Positions 34,712 through 44,053 of a DNA stretch of 64,000 nt are shown in pieces. The first letter of the stretch is position 1, and each line of letters starts with the position of its first letter. Made by a program: the position numbers and the translations under genes. Origin of the DNA: Gordonia sp. SID5947. GTDB taxonomy: Bacteria > Actinomycetota > Actinomycetes > Mycobacteriales > Mycobacteriaceae. The stretch covers positions 4,154,001 to 4,218,000 of the forward strand of contig NZ_WWHU01000001.1 in assembly GCF_009862785.1 (NCBI RefSeq), written 5' to 3'. The notes under the pieces were generated by a model. The model had not been told where the DNA came from, did no database searches, and was given only the letters and a program-made list of their open reading frames with translations.

Positions 34712-36250
34712 ATGACCGACAACGCCGTCATCGAGATCAGCCGCGACCACAACCCGTTCGGTCAGGACGGAGTGGAGCCCGACGCCACCGGGGTGCTTCG
34801 ATACACCGACGTCCCGGCAACGCTCATCGACGTTCTCCGGGACCGCGCCGTTGCGCAGCCGGACGTCGAGGCGGTTGTCGAACTCGGAGGTCGCCGCCTC
34901 ACCTACGCGGAACTCTGGGACGCGGCCGCGCGTGTCGCCGGCGGGCTGCGTGCCCGGGGTGTCGGGAAGGGGGATCGTGTCTCGGTCCGCTACGCGGCGG
35001 GCGTCGACTGGGTACTCGCCTTCTGGGGCACCGTGCTGTCGGGCGGGATCGCCGTCGCGGTGAACACCCGATCGGCCGAACCAGAGGTGGCGTTCGTCCT
35101 CGAGAACGCCGGCGTCACTCTGGACCTGGCGCCGGGCACCCCGCTTCCGGATGGTGAACCGTACACGGTCGACGGCGCGACGGCGGGTGACGTGGCGGCG
35201 TTCTTCTACACGTCGGGCACCACCGGCAGGCCCAAGGGTGTTCCCACCACACACGAGGCCTTTGTCACCAACGCCGAGAACATGATTCGCTGTTCCGGCC
35301 TTTCCCGTGACGTGGGCGCGGACTACCGAACGCTGATCTCGGTGCCGCTGTTCCATGTGACCGGCTGCAACTCTCAGCTCCTCGTCGCCGCCTATGTCGG
35401 CGGGACAGCCGTGATCATGCCGCAGCTCGACGTCGCCACCCTGGTCGACGTGCTGGTAGCCGAGCGGATCGGTTACATGGTCACCGTGCCGGCGGTGTAC
35501 GCACTGTTGCTCCGCCACCCGGCGTTCGCGGACGCGGATGTGTCCGGGGTGCGCGTGGTCGGGTATGGGGGCGCGCCGATCGCGCCGTCGACAGTGCAGG
35601 ATCTCCAGTCGGCGTTCAGCGAGGCCACCGTCATGAACGGGTACGGGATGACCGAGACCGCCTCTCTGGTAACAGTTTTGCCGGACCAGGATGCCGCCGA
35701 ACATGCCGATTCGGTCGGTTACGCGGTGCCGTCGGTGGACATCGGCATCGTGCCGATCTCCGACGACCCGACGATCGGCGAGCTCGTCGTGCGGGGAGCA
35801 AATGTCACGAACGGCTATTGGGAGCGACCGGACGCCGACGCCGAGACGATCGTCGACGGCTGGTTGCACACCGGAGACGTGGTGCGCGTGGACGACGCCG
35901 GCCGCGTCCACATCGTCGACCGGATCAAGGACATCATCAACCGAGGCGGCGAGAACGTGTCGAGCATCGAGGTCGAGGCCGTGCTCGTCTCGGCTCCCGG
36001 TGTGGTGGATGCTGCCGTGGTCCCGGTACCGGATGACGTGATGGGCGAGAAGGTGGGCGCCGTGCTGGTGTCCGAGTCCGGTGAACTCGACCTCGATGCC
36101 GTCTTGGCGCACTGCCGTCAGAACCTGGCCGACTTCAAGGTCCCACAGTTCGCGGTGGTGACGGGGGAGGTGCTACCGCGCAACGCCGGCGGGAAACTGT
36201 TGAAGAACCGGTTGCGTGGTCAGGTGCAGTGGGGTGAGCCGCTGCGGTAG
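34712..36250 (+). CDS. Class I adenylate-forming enzyme (acyl-CoA ligase)
   Basis: 512 residues from ATG 34712. The ATP motif is FFYTSGTTGRPKGVPTTH; A5 is NGYGMTETAS; A7 is LHTGDVVRVD; A8 RIKDIINRGGENVSSIEVE; the catalytic Lys is in PRNAGGKLLKNRL. It activates a carboxylic acid to its AMP and then CoA ester. It follows a MarR gene by 90 nt. The acid cannot be told from sequence; medium/long-chain fatty or aromatic acids are likely. Confidence 0.88.
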   Translation: MTDNAVIEISRDHNPFGQDGVEPDATGVLRYTDVPATLIDVLRDRAVAQPDVEAVVELGGRRLTYAELWDAAARVAGGLRARGVGKGDRVSVRYAAGVDWVLAFWGTVLSGGIAVAVNTRSAEPEVAFVLENAGVTLDLAPGTPLPDGEPYTVDGATAGDVAAFFYTSGTTGRPKGVPTTHEAFVTNAENMIRCSGLSRDVGADYRTLISVPLFHVTGCNSQLLVAAYVGGTAVIMPQLDVATLVDVLVAERIGYMVTVPAVYALLLRHPAFADADVSGVRVVGYGGAPIAPSTVQDLQSAFSEATVMNGYGMTETASLVTVLPDQDAAEHADSVGYAVPSVDIGIVPISDDPTIGELVVRGANVTNGYWERPDADAETIVDGWLHTGDVVRVDDAGRVHIVDRIKDIINRGGENVSSIEVEAVLVSAPGVVDAAVVPVPDDVMGEKVGAVLVSESGELDLDAVLAHCRQNLADFKVPQFAVVTGEVLPRNAGGKLLKNRLRGQVQWGEPLR

Positions 36251-36439
36251 GTGCGGTTCGGGCATGATCCACCGCTACCCGTTGGATGCGGCACGCAGAG
36301 GTGAATGTTCCCGGCCGGCGGATATCTTTTCGTCGGTGTCCTTTGCGTAAAGCACTTTTCGGCGCACGCACACCGCACCGCCGTCGAGCGGACCTACATT
36401 CGCAGCGAACCTGATCCACAACACGAAGGTGAGCTGACG

Positions 36440-38107
36440 ATGCGGGATTCGAGATCGATGGCGGTTCTGATTCGCATGTTGGTCCTTGCGATTGCGGTGA
36501 TGCTGATCGGTGCCCTGCCGGCGGCGCAGGCGATCGCCGCGTCTCCCAGCGGCTCAGGTGCCGGGCACTCGTCGAGTCCGGGAGATGCCAAGAGCGGCAA
36601 GAGCAAACCGTCGACATCCTCGCCCGATCGGGGTGGTGAGGCGCGCAAGATGCAGCCGCGGGCACAGCAGCCGGCGCCTCGCAACAGCGCGCCGAGTTCG
36701 CCGGGATCGCCGAGTGGTCCCGGCGTCGGTTCGCCCGGTGGCAGCAAGCCGAGCCCGGCCAAGCCGGCAAGGCCGCGCTCGTCGATACCCAAACCCGATC
36801 GCGGACCGCACAAGTATTCGCCGAACACCAAGGCCCCACAGACCACGCACAAAGATCCGTCGGACCGCGACAGCAACCGCAAGCGCGACCGCGGCAAGTC
36901 CGACCGACCCACCGGTCCGCAGCAGAATCGTGGGCCGAACAAGGTCGCCCCGAAAACCCATGCTCCCCAGGGCGGTGACGACCGTCGGGACCCTCGTCGC
37001 GGCCGAGACAGCCGTGAAACCGGGGACAGCACGAAGGACAAGCGCGACGATCGTGCCTCCGACCGGCCGGGGACCGATCCGGAAACACCGGGCCTCACGA
37101 GACAACCGCAGCGTCCGACGCTTCCTACTCGGGAGCCGTCGCCACGTGAGACGACCCCTGACGCGCCGGAACCGCCGTCGCCGGCGCCGCAGACACCGGA
37201 CGCACCGCAGATGCCGGAGCGACGCGACCAGAATCCACCTGCGACGATCCTGTCGCCACCGATGAAGCAGGCGGACCCGGACGAGCCTGCGCCCAAGGCG
37301 CCGAACATCACCGGCAGGCCTGATCCGGAGGAAGGCGCTCCGGAAGCGCACGCTCCACCGAATCCTCCGGCGCAGCCGCAAGGGTGGCGCGAGTGGTGGG
37401 GGCTTCTCCACGGCATCGGGGACGTCCTCGAAGGCGGCGCCTGGGTCCTCGAGCAGTTCTTCGGGGACGACGACGAGGACTCCGCACCTCCCGCCGAGCC
37501 GCCTGCCGAGGAGTCTCCGGCACCCGACAGCGGCCCTACGGAGACCGCACCGCCGACCACCGAGCAGGCACCTCCTCCGGCTGCTCCCGAGCCGGCACAG
37601 CCCTCCGCGCCGGCTCCCTCCACGACGGCTCCCTCCACGACGACGCCGCCTCCGCCCCCGGCGGGAACCAATGGCGGCAGCGGTCGCTGGGTGCCGGAAT
37701 CGACCAACGGGTGGTCGCAGGAGACCAAGGACTATCAGGAGCAGGTGACCGGCCGACCGCCGGGCACGACATACGAAATCCCCTCCAAGGACGCCAAATC
37801 GGGAAAGGTCAGTGTCGACGACGTCACACCCCCGACGGCGACCGAGAAGGAGAAGTGGACCGAGGTCAAGTACCACCGCCCCGACGTTGTCTACGACAAG
37901 GACGGGAATCTCCAGCCGTGGTCGAACGAGGCGAAGCAGATGCCCGAGCAATTGCGTAACCAGTACAACGCCGCCGCTGAGCATGACGCCGAGGTGGAAT
38001 GGGTTGTCGCCGATGAGCGTCAGCGCCGCGACGTCCAGGCCGAGATCGACCGGAACGACTACGGCGACCGCATCACGGTTCGGGTGGAACCGCCGACGAA
38101 GAAGTAG
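36440..38107 (+). CDS. Secreted proline-rich toxin with C-terminal Tox-REase-5-like nuclease domain
   Basis: 555 residues from ATG 36440 (GAAGGTGAG upstream). A Sec signal peptide (MAVLIRMLVLAIAVMLIG) ends near residue 31-33. A roughly 380-residue low-complexity region rich in Pro, Ser, Asp, Arg and Lys follows; it holds two copies of a 15-residue unit, DRGPHKYSPNTKAPQ (120-134) and NRGPNKVAPKTHAPQ (163-177), and one hydrophobic segment, GWREWWGLLHGIGDVLEGG. From about 430 the sequence is ordered: DYQEQVTGRPPGTTYE, then VSVDDV (D460/D461), EVKYHRPDVVYDKDG (E475, K477) and PWSNEAKQ. This is the layout of Tox-REase-5, a PD-(D/E)xK DNase domain of polymorphic toxins. No WXG/LXG or RHS part is present. 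The immunity gene starts 11 nt later. Confidence 0.75.
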   Translation: MRDSRSMAVLIRMLVLAIAVMLIGALPAAQAIAASPSGSGAGHSSSPGDAKSGKSKPSTSSPDRGGEARKMQPRAQQPAPRNSAPSSPGSPSGPGVGSPGGSKPSPAKPARPRSSIPKPDRGPHKYSPNTKAPQTTHKDPSDRDSNRKRDRGKSDRPTGPQQNRGPNKVAPKTHAPQGGDDRRDPRRGRDSRETGDSTKDKRDDRASDRPGTDPETPGLTRQPQRPTLPTREPSPRETTPDAPEPPSPAPQTPDAPQMPERRDQNPPATILSPPMKQADPDEPAPKAPNITGRPDPEEGAPEAHAPPNPPAQPQGWREWWGLLHGIGDVLEGGAWVLEQFFGDDDEDSAPPAEPPAEESPAPDSGPTETAPPTTEQAPPPAAPEPAQPSAPAPSTTAPSTTTPPPPPAGTNGGSGRWVPESTNGWSQETKDYQEQVTGRPPGTTYEIPSKDAKSGKVSVDDVTPPTATEKEKWTEVKYHRPDVVYDKDGNLQPWSNEAKQMPEQLRNQYNAAAEHDAEVEWVVADERQRRDVQAEIDRNDYGDRITVRVEPPTKK

Positions 38108-38118
38108 GGTGACTGTTC

Positions 38119-38787
38119 ATGGCCAAGATCGATCTGATCGGCGGCTGGGGTCCGCGGGCACAGTCCCACGCCGATATCGTCGCCGCCGGCCGCCAGATGC
38201 TCACGGCGATGCCGGACCAGCCCGTCGGTGCCTGGGTCCGCTTCGTCGAGCGGAAGGGCAGCCGGTTCATGGACGCGGTGCCCGTCGACATCGCCGATCC
38301 GACTTCGTTGGCGACTGCGATCGAATCCACCAGCCGCCGCGGCGACGAGCACGAGCTCCGGATCAACCGTCAAGATGGGCCCGAGAACTTTCCCGTGCAG
38401 ATACGGGTACGGGCCGGCAGCGAGCACTCCGACAACCGGCTACTCATCGACATCGAGATGCCGGATGCGGATTCGGAGCAGGGTCGTGAGTCGATCACCG
38501 ATCACATGGGAGCGATGATCTCCGCGTGGGATCCCGACTGGCTCAAGGCAGGCACCTACCCGTTCCACCTGGCCCAGAAGGACATCGGACTTGCCCCCAA
38601 GCAGATCATCCTGGGGTGGCGAACCTATCTGTCGGACCGGATTCGGTTGGACGAATCCGGTCTCGCCGATTCCGTGACGGTGACGGCCGGGCCCGAGGGA
38701 GGCCGGTACGTCACGCTGACCGGCAGTCCCACCGATCCCGACCTCGCCGATGCGGCGTCGGTACGTGGAGCGCTCGGCTACGCGTAG
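38119..38787 (+). CDS. Imm52-like immunity protein for the upstream toxin
   Basis: 222 residues, cytosolic. GGWGPRAQS near the N-terminus, AWDPDWLKAG and the late GWRTYLSDRI match the layout I recall for Imm52, the immunity family paired with Tox-REase-5 toxins (as TsiT with TseT in Pseudomonas). It is only 11 nt after the toxin stop, as expected for tight coexpression. The fit is by motif memory; without the toxin context it would be a hypothetical protein. Confidence 0.7.
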   Translation: MAKIDLIGGWGPRAQSHADIVAAGRQMLTAMPDQPVGAWVRFVERKGSRFMDAVPVDIADPTSLATAIESTSRRGDEHELRINRQDGPENFPVQIRVRAGSEHSDNRLLIDIEMPDADSEQGRESITDHMGAMISAWDPDWLKAGTYPFHLAQKDIGLAPKQIILGWRTYLSDRIRLDESGLADSVTVTAGPEGGRYVTLTGSPTDPDLADAASVRGALGYA

Positions 38788-38879
38788 TCGCTGTTGGTCC
38801 GGCCGGGCTCCCGTCGCCGGCAGTTCAGGGAGAATGGCAGTGCACGTTCACTGATGTCGACAAATCAGGAGGATCGAAC

Positions 38880-39302
38880 ATGGCTGACTCGGACGACTGG
38901 AACACGCAGATCATCAAGGAGTTCCGCGAGAACAACGGGAAGGTCGGCGGACCTTTCGAGGGAGCCCCGATGGTGTTGCTGCACCACACGGGCCGTAAAT
39001 CCGGAAAGCAGAGCGTGACCCCGCTGATGTACATGCCGGCCGACGGCGACTCGATGTACATCTTCGCGTCGAAGGCCGGGGCGCCCACTCACCCGGCCTG
39101 GTACTACAACCTCACCGACTCGGGCAGCGCTCGCGTCGAGCTCGGCGACGACGAGTACGACGTGGCGGTCACCGAGGTGACCGGTGAGGAGCGTGATCGC
39201 ATCTACGGTGAGCAGGCCAGTCGATATCCGGGATTCGCCGAATACGAGACGAAGACCGCCGGCATCCGCACCATTCCCGTGCTCGCGCTGCGGCGGGCGT
39301 GA
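38880..39302 (+). CDS. Nitroreductase/deazaflavin (F420)-dependent oxidoreductase, DDN type
   Basis: 140 residues from ATG 38880 with an excellent AGGAGG site. MVLLHHTGRKSGKQSVTPL and IFASKAGAPTHPAWYYNLT are the signature segments of the DDN family, which reduces substrates with F420H2 at the membrane; DDN itself activates pretomanid. VAVTEVTGEERDRIYGEQ closes the barrel. Confidence 0.9.
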   Translation: MADSDDWNTQIIKEFRENNGKVGGPFEGAPMVLLHHTGRKSGKQSVTPLMYMPADGDSMYIFASKAGAPTHPAWYYNLTDSGSARVELGDDEYDVAVTEVTGEERDRIYGEQASRYPGFAEYETKTAGIRTIPVLALRRA

Positions 39303-39413
39303 AGCTGTCGTAGGGCATCCTCGGCGCCCGGGAACATTCTGTCGGAGTCGTTGCGTCCAATCGGTGTTCGGCCACGAGGCCGGCAGACCTTAATCCGATC
39401 GAAGGGACCGACG

Positions 39414-39476
39414 ATGATCATCGCAATCTACAACCTGGGTGTCGCCATCTGGAATCTCGTCGTCAGCGTCATCTGA
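39414..39476 (+). CDS. Possible 20-residue hydrophobic small protein
   Basis: GAAGGGACCGACG precedes ATG 39414; the peptide MIIAIYNLGVAIWNLVVSVI would be a single membrane-active helix. A strong terminator follows 27 nt after the stop. The frame alone is too short to prove coding, but ribosome site, composition and terminator agree. Confidence 0.45.
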   Translation: MIIAIYNLGVAIWNLVVSVI

Positions 39477-39503
39477 CCGCACGCGATCGACCGCTGACGC
39501 AAC

Positions 39504-39534
39504 TGCCCGCCGACCGTGCGAAGGTCGGCGGGCA
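39504..39534 (+). terminator. Rho-independent terminator
   Basis: A perfect 12-bp stem (TGCCCGCCGACC with its complement, 7-nt loop) followed by TTGTTGGTGT, downstream of the DDN-type gene and the small frame. Confidence 0.75.
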
Positions 39535-39598
39535 TTGTTGGTGTCGTAGGTTCTCTCCGACGCTGACGGGGAGCGGTCGACCGGGCAGTGCGCGAACG

Positions 39599-40203
39599 TC
39601 AGTTCTCGGGCTCGTGACCGAGGCCGCGGCAGGTGAAGGACCAGTAGAGGTCGGCCAATTCGTTGAGCGACAGTTCGCCGTCGGGCCGATACCAGTCCTT
39701 CACGAGGCCGATGAAACGGAGTATGCCGAACACCACGACCTTCAGATGCTCTTGCTGCCGAAAGGTCCCCGCCGCGACCCCGTCTTCGATGATGCCGATG
39801 AACAGTGCTTGATAGTCGCGGCGAACGTCCTCGAGTTCGGCCGCATGTTCGGGGGCAGGTGATGGTTGTCGCGGCTCATCGCGAACAACGGCCCAGCGGA
39901 CGGATCGACGCGCCGGACGCTGTCTCGGATCGCCTCACGGAGACGGATCTCGGCTGGTTCGTCGGATTCCGAGATCTCGCGCAACCGGTCCGTGAACTCA
40001 CGCATGCCGGCCATCTGCACGCGGAAGAACACGGCCTCCTTGGTTCCGATGTGATAAAAGATGCTGCCTTTCGGCATCCCGAGGTCTTTGGCGACCGCAT
40101 CGACGCTGGTGCCTCGATATCCGTTCGCGAGAAAGCTACGTGCGAAAGCGGCCTCGATATCGGCCGCCGTCGCCTTTGGGCGCTTGGCCTTCGGTGGTGT
40201 CAT
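39599..40203 (-). pseudogene. TetR family regulator, frameshifted
   Basis: The N-terminal 110 residues are a normal TetR protein: ARSFLANGYRGTSVDAVAKD, LGMPKGSIFYHIGTKEAVF. At about 39856 the frame breaks: it reads LPPNMRPNSR, whereas restoring one base gives LPPEHAAELEDVRRDYQALF and a full C-terminal domain (GIIEDGVAAGTFRQQEHLKV ... YWSFTCRGLGHEPEN) ending at 39599, about 200 residues in all. The missing base lies in a G run (GGGGG on the + strand), so a sequencing error is likely. It is the last gene of the catabolic operon and probably its repressor. Confidence 0.8.
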
Positions 40204-40267
40204 GCCGTCACCGCGGACATCCGATTGCTCCGTCTTCTCCTTGCACCGGTCAAGGGCCCCATGGTAG

Positions 40268-42352
40268 TCAATCCTGTCCCATATCCGGGCGGGCGACTCG
40301 GACCAGCCCGTCGACGGCCACCGGACCCGGTTCCCCGACTATCAGCGGATTCACGTCGACCTCGGTCACGTCGGGGCACTGTGCCATCAGCGAGCTCAGG
40401 GCGACGATCACGTCCCCGACGGCCTTGACGGTGGCGTCGTCCATGCCTCGGGGTCCCGTTGTCAATCGCCCACCACACAGCTTGCGGAGCATGCGTTCGG
40501 CGTCAGCATGGCTCACCGGCACAAGAGACATCTCGATCTCATCGAGGATCTCGACCATCACGCCCCCGAGCCCCACGAGGACCGCCGGGCCGAGCGTGCT
40601 GTCGCGGATTGCGCCGACGGTCAGTTCAAGTCCGCGGCCGACCATCTGCTGGATCACCACGGGAACGTCTCCGGTCATACCGCTCGCGGCTCGCATGTCG
40701 GCCACCGCCGCGCGAACTCCCGCAGCGTCGCGTACATCGAGCCGGATACCCCCGACTTCCGTCTTGTGCTCCGCGACGGCGGAATCCAGCTTGACCGCGA
40801 CCGGGTAACCCACCGTGTCGGCTGCCTGTACGGCACTCGCCTCGTCGACGGCATCGATCTCCTGCACGACCGGAATTGTGAAACGCGACAGTAGTTCTCG
40901 GGTCTCTTCGGCGGTCAGTGTGTGATGTGTCGTTCCGTGCGCGCTGCCGTCGCCCAACAGCGGTTTCTCCGCCGAGCGCCGCGCCCGCAGATCCGCGTAG
41001 GTCTTGAGCGCGACCACCGCGTTGGCCGCCTGAACAGCATCCGGGACACACGGGATTCCGTGTCTGTTGACGGTCACGGAGTTCGCACCGGAGACCGACA
41101 CGACGACCGGCTTCGTCACCTTGTCGCGCACACGCTTGATGGTGGCGAGGTTCTCGTCGAAGGTTCCCATCGCCAGCCCGCTGATGATGACCATGTCGAA
41201 GTCGTCATCGGTCACCACGGCGTCGAGGATCTCGGCAAAGCCGGCCGGATCGTTCACGGCGTTGGCGGTGTAGTCGATGGGGTTCTGCGCCGAGCCGTAC
41301 TCCGGGATCAGCTTCTCTATCTGCCGTGCGGTCTCGTCACGGGTCCGCGGTAACGACAACCCGCCGGCATCGAGTGCATCGGCGATCATGATGCCGACGC
41401 CCCCCGACAGAGTCATCACCGCAACACGATCTCCGGCCGGGAACCGTCCGGCCGCCAGAGCTGCGGTCACGGTGACCAGTTCCACCGGCGACCCGGCGCG
41501 CATGATGCCTGCCCGGTCCAGGAGCGCCTGAGCGAAGCGGTCGGGCGCCGCCAACGATCCGCTGTGGCTTGCCGCGGCCCTGGCACCCGAGTCGGATACG
41601 CCGACCTTGAGCGCGACGATCGGTTTCCCGAGCTCGAGTGCGCGACGACCGGCCGTGTACAGCACCTCGGGATCGCTGAGTGCCTCGAGATAGACCATGA
41701 CGGCCTGCACGTCCGGCCGCTCCACCAGTGCGGCGATCGCCTCTGCCGCACTGACATCGGCTTCGTTGCCGGTGGTGCACATGTAGGACACATGGAGGCC
41801 GAGTGCTTCTGCCGCGTGGAAGAAGACCGAGCCGAGAGCGCCACTCTGACTGACGATCCCGACCCCCGGCTGCGCCGATGGTGTCACGTCGGTCTGGAGA
41901 TCCGCGAAGGTGGCCAGGACACCTGACGGGAGGCTCATGGTGCCGACACAGTTGGGGCCGATGATGCGCATGCCCGACTCCGCCGCCGCCGTACGGAGCC
42001 GGTCCTGCATGGCCTTGCCCTCGGCGCCTGATTCGGCGAATCCTGACGAGAAGACGATGGCCGCTCGGCATCCAGACGCAGCGAGTTCGTCGATTGCGTC
42101 GGGCACGAGGTTCGCAGGGAGCGCGAGTACTGCGAGATCGGGTGCCGCAGGGAGGTCGGCGATCGAGCGAGCCGCCGGATGTCCCTGCACGGTATCTCGA
42201 TTCGCGTTCACGGCGTAGACGGGTCCGGCGAAATGGTCGAGGAACCGGGCGAGCACTCGCCCGCCGATGCGGGCCGGATCGTCGGACGCACCGATGACGG
42301 CCACACTGGCCGGTGTGAACAGGGCATCGAGGCTTCGGTCTGTCGGCGTCAC
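40268..42352 (-). CDS. NDP-forming acyl-CoA ligase (acetate--CoA ligase family)
   Basis: 694 residues. It has the CoA-binding domain (ASVAVIGASDDPARIGGRVL), ligase domain (GIVSQSGALGSV, VALKVGVSDSGARAAASHSG; the His in SHSG is the phosphohistidine site) and the C-terminal ATP-grasp domain (GYPVAVKLDS, DVNPLIVGEPG). GTG 42352 overlaps the stop of the enoyl-CoA hydratase gene (GTGA). It makes acyl-CoA with ATP giving ADP and phosphate, and replaces the usual AMP-forming ligase in this pathway. Confidence 0.88.
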   Translation of the reverse strand: MTPTDRSLDALFTPASVAVIGASDDPARIGGRVLARFLDHFAGPVYAVNANRDTVQGHPAARSIADLPAAPDLAVLALPANLVPDAIDELAASGCRAAIVFSSGFAESGAEGKAMQDRLRTAAAESGMRIIGPNCVGTMSLPSGVLATFADLQTDVTPSAQPGVGIVSQSGALGSVFFHAAEALGLHVSYMCTTGNEADVSAAEAIAALVERPDVQAVMVYLEALSDPEVLYTAGRRALELGKPIVALKVGVSDSGARAAASHSGSLAAPDRFAQALLDRAGIMRAGSPVELVTVTAALAAGRFPAGDRVAVMTLSGGVGIMIADALDAGGLSLPRTRDETARQIEKLIPEYGSAQNPIDYTANAVNDPAGFAEILDAVVTDDDFDMVIISGLAMGTFDENLATIKRVRDKVTKPVVVSVSGANSVTVNRHGIPCVPDAVQAANAVVALKTYADLRARRSAEKPLLGDGSAHGTTHHTLTAEETRELLSRFTIPVVQEIDAVDEASAVQAADTVGYPVAVKLDSAVAEHKTEVGGIRLDVRDAAGVRAAVADMRAASGMTGDVPVVIQQMVGRGLELTVGAIRDSTLGPAVLVGLGGVMVEILDEIEMSLVPVSHADAERMLRKLCGGRLTTGPRGMDDATVKAVGDVIVALSSLMAQCPDVTEVDVNPLIVGEPGPVAVDGLVRVARPDMGQD

Positions 42353-43140
42353 CGGTGTGCTCCTCCGAAAGTGATGTCGCGCTTGTCGATTGCCGCCGCA
42401 ACGGCCTCACGGAAGTCATCGCGGTCGAGGCTCACGAGTGCGCGGCGGGTGCCGTCGTCGTAGGCCTCACGCCACGGCCGTGTCGCGTCCATCGTCACCT
42501 GCTCCCGGATGTTGTGAACGGAGAACGGGGAGTTGCGTGCCACGCGGGCCGCTATCCGCTGGGCGGTCGCCAGGACATCGTCGCGCTCTTCGAGGTGTTG
42601 GACGATACCCAGGCGATAGGCGTCCTCACTGGTGAAGGCGTCGCCGGTCAGCAGGATCTCCAGTGCCGCCCCACGGCTGACATGCCGCTGCAACAACCAC
42701 GACAGACCGGCCTCGGCCACCAGGCCGAGATTGGCGAACGGTGCAACCCATTTCGCGCCGGTGGCGGCGACCCGGATGTCGGCCTGCAAGGCGAAGGACA
42801 GCCCCACCCCGGCCACGGCGCCGTTCACCGCGGCCACGATCGGGGTGGTCATGCTCATCGGATAGTCGTACGAGGGATTCGTCTGCCTACGCACGACGTC
42901 GGCTGCGTCGAGGTGCGCCAGTTCTGCGCGGTCCTCACCGGGCCAGAAGTACCGGCCGACTCCCGTCACCACGATGCATCGGACCTCACGGTCTTCTTCG
43001 GCCTCCCGTAAGAGACCGAAGAGCCGTTGCCGCATGGCGGGTGTCGTCGCGTTGTGACGGTCCGGGCGGTTGAGTGTCAGGGTCCGCACCAGGCCATCCT
43101 GGCTGCTCAGGACGAGGTCCTCGGTGTTGTCAGGCGACAT
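42349..43140 (-). CDS. Enoyl-CoA hydratase/isomerase family protein
   Basis: 263 residues from ATG 43140 (MSPDNTEDLVLSSQDGL). Crotonase segments: LTLNRPDRHNATTPAM, TGVGRYFWPGEDRAELA, and NGAVAGVGLSFALQADI (oxyanion hole), then PFANLGLVAEAGLSWLLQR. It overlaps the stop of the acyl-CoA dehydrogenase by 11 nt. It hydrates the enoyl-CoA made by the dehydrogenase pair. Confidence 0.87.
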   Translation of the reverse strand: MSPDNTEDLVLSSQDGLVRTLTLNRPDRHNATTPAMRQRLFGLLREAEEDREVRCIVVTGVGRYFWPGEDRAELAHLDAADVVRRQTNPSYDYPMSMTTPIVAAVNGAVAGVGLSFALQADIRVAATGAKWVAPFANLGLVAEAGLSWLLQRHVSRGAALEILLTGDAFTSEDAYRLGIVQHLEERDDVLATAQRIAARVARNSPFSVHNIREQVTMDATRPWREAYDDGTRRALVSLDRDDFREAVAAAIDKRDITFGGAHR

Positions 43141-44053
43141 TTTCGGCAACCGCCGCTGGTGTCGGTTCGGCGAGACGGGACGCGGTGACGCGACGGGCAT
43201 GGGCGTTCATGCCGCCGAGTTCCCGTTGCAGGCCGACCAGTCGACGCGTGTGCCGGACGAGCCCGTGTTCGGTGGTGATACCGATCCCGCCGGTCACCTG
43301 ATGGGTGTTCTCGTACACCTGGACAGCGGCCATGCAGGCGTAGGTTGCGGCACATGCGGCCAGGTAGTCGTCGTCCGCCCAGGCGGCATGCCGCGCCAGC
43401 CAGCTCGTTCCCTCGGCGAAGACCTGGGCGCGGGCCAGCCGGTGCTGGACTGCCTGGAACGAGCCGAGGGGACGTCCGAAAGCGATGCGCTGGGAGACAT
43501 AGGGCACGGTCAACGAGATCGCACCTGCCATCGCGCCTGCCGCTTCGGCGGCCATGGCGATGCGCCATCGTCGAGCCACGGCAGCCGCCTGCGCCGCGGG
43601 GAGCGGGGTCGAATTGTTGATCTCGACGCGCGCCACCGGTGTACCGACGCCCTCTGCGAGCGGCGTGATGGTCGCCTGATCCCTGTGTGCCACAAACGCA
43701 TCGTCGCCGTCGACCCCGACGAACACGTCCGCCGCAGTTCCATACCGCACCAGCGAGCGGCGTCCTTCGACCAATCCGACGACGACGGGATCGTCACCCA
43801 GTCCGCAGACGTCGCCGACCAGGAGCCGGGCGCCGACCGGGGCCAGCACGCCCGATCGTGAGATGGCTTCGGTGACCAGTGCGGCCTCGAGTGGTCCCGC
43901 GGTGGAGGCGAGGTCGAGGAACCCGCCGTCCGACAGTGCGGTGATGGCACGCCGGGCCTGGTCATCGTCGCTCACATCGGTGGTTGCGCGACGGACCGCG
44001 TTGACCGCCGCGTCGACGATGTCGGCCTGGTCCTGGGTCATCGTGAGTTTCAT
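43130..44053 (-). CDS. Acyl-CoA dehydrogenase, small divergent subunit
   Basis: 307 residues from ATG 44053, which overlaps the previous stop as ATGA. It is shorter than usual (about 380). The conserved C-terminal core RIAFGRPLGSFQAVQHRLA and QVYENTHQVTGGIGITTEHG are present; the N-terminal part is divergent and the usual catalytic Glu position is not evident. Such a subunit pairs with a complete one to make an alpha2beta2 enzyme, as in actinobacterial steroid side-chain degradation (ChsE type). Confidence 0.85.
   Translation of the reverse strand: MKLTMTQDQADIVDAAVNAVRRATTDVSDDDQARRAITALSDGGFLDLASTAGPLEAALVTEAISRSGVLAPVGARLLVGDVCGLGDDPVVVGLVEGRRSLVRYGTAADVFVGVDGDDAFVAHRDQATITPLAEGVGTPVARVEINNSTPLPAAQAAAVARRWRIAMAAEAAGAMAGAISLTVPYVSQRIAFGRPLGSFQAVQHRLARAQVFAEGTSWLARHAAWADDDYLAACAATYACMAAVQVYENTHQVTGGIGITTEHGLVRHTRRLVGLQRELGGMNAHARRVTASRLAEPTPAAVAENVA

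Noticed and set aside
36394..37728. 444-codon minus-strand frame opposite the toxin gene
   Set aside because: Gly/Ser/Val-rich antisense of a proline-rich repeat region; the plus strand has the signal peptide and nuclease motifs.
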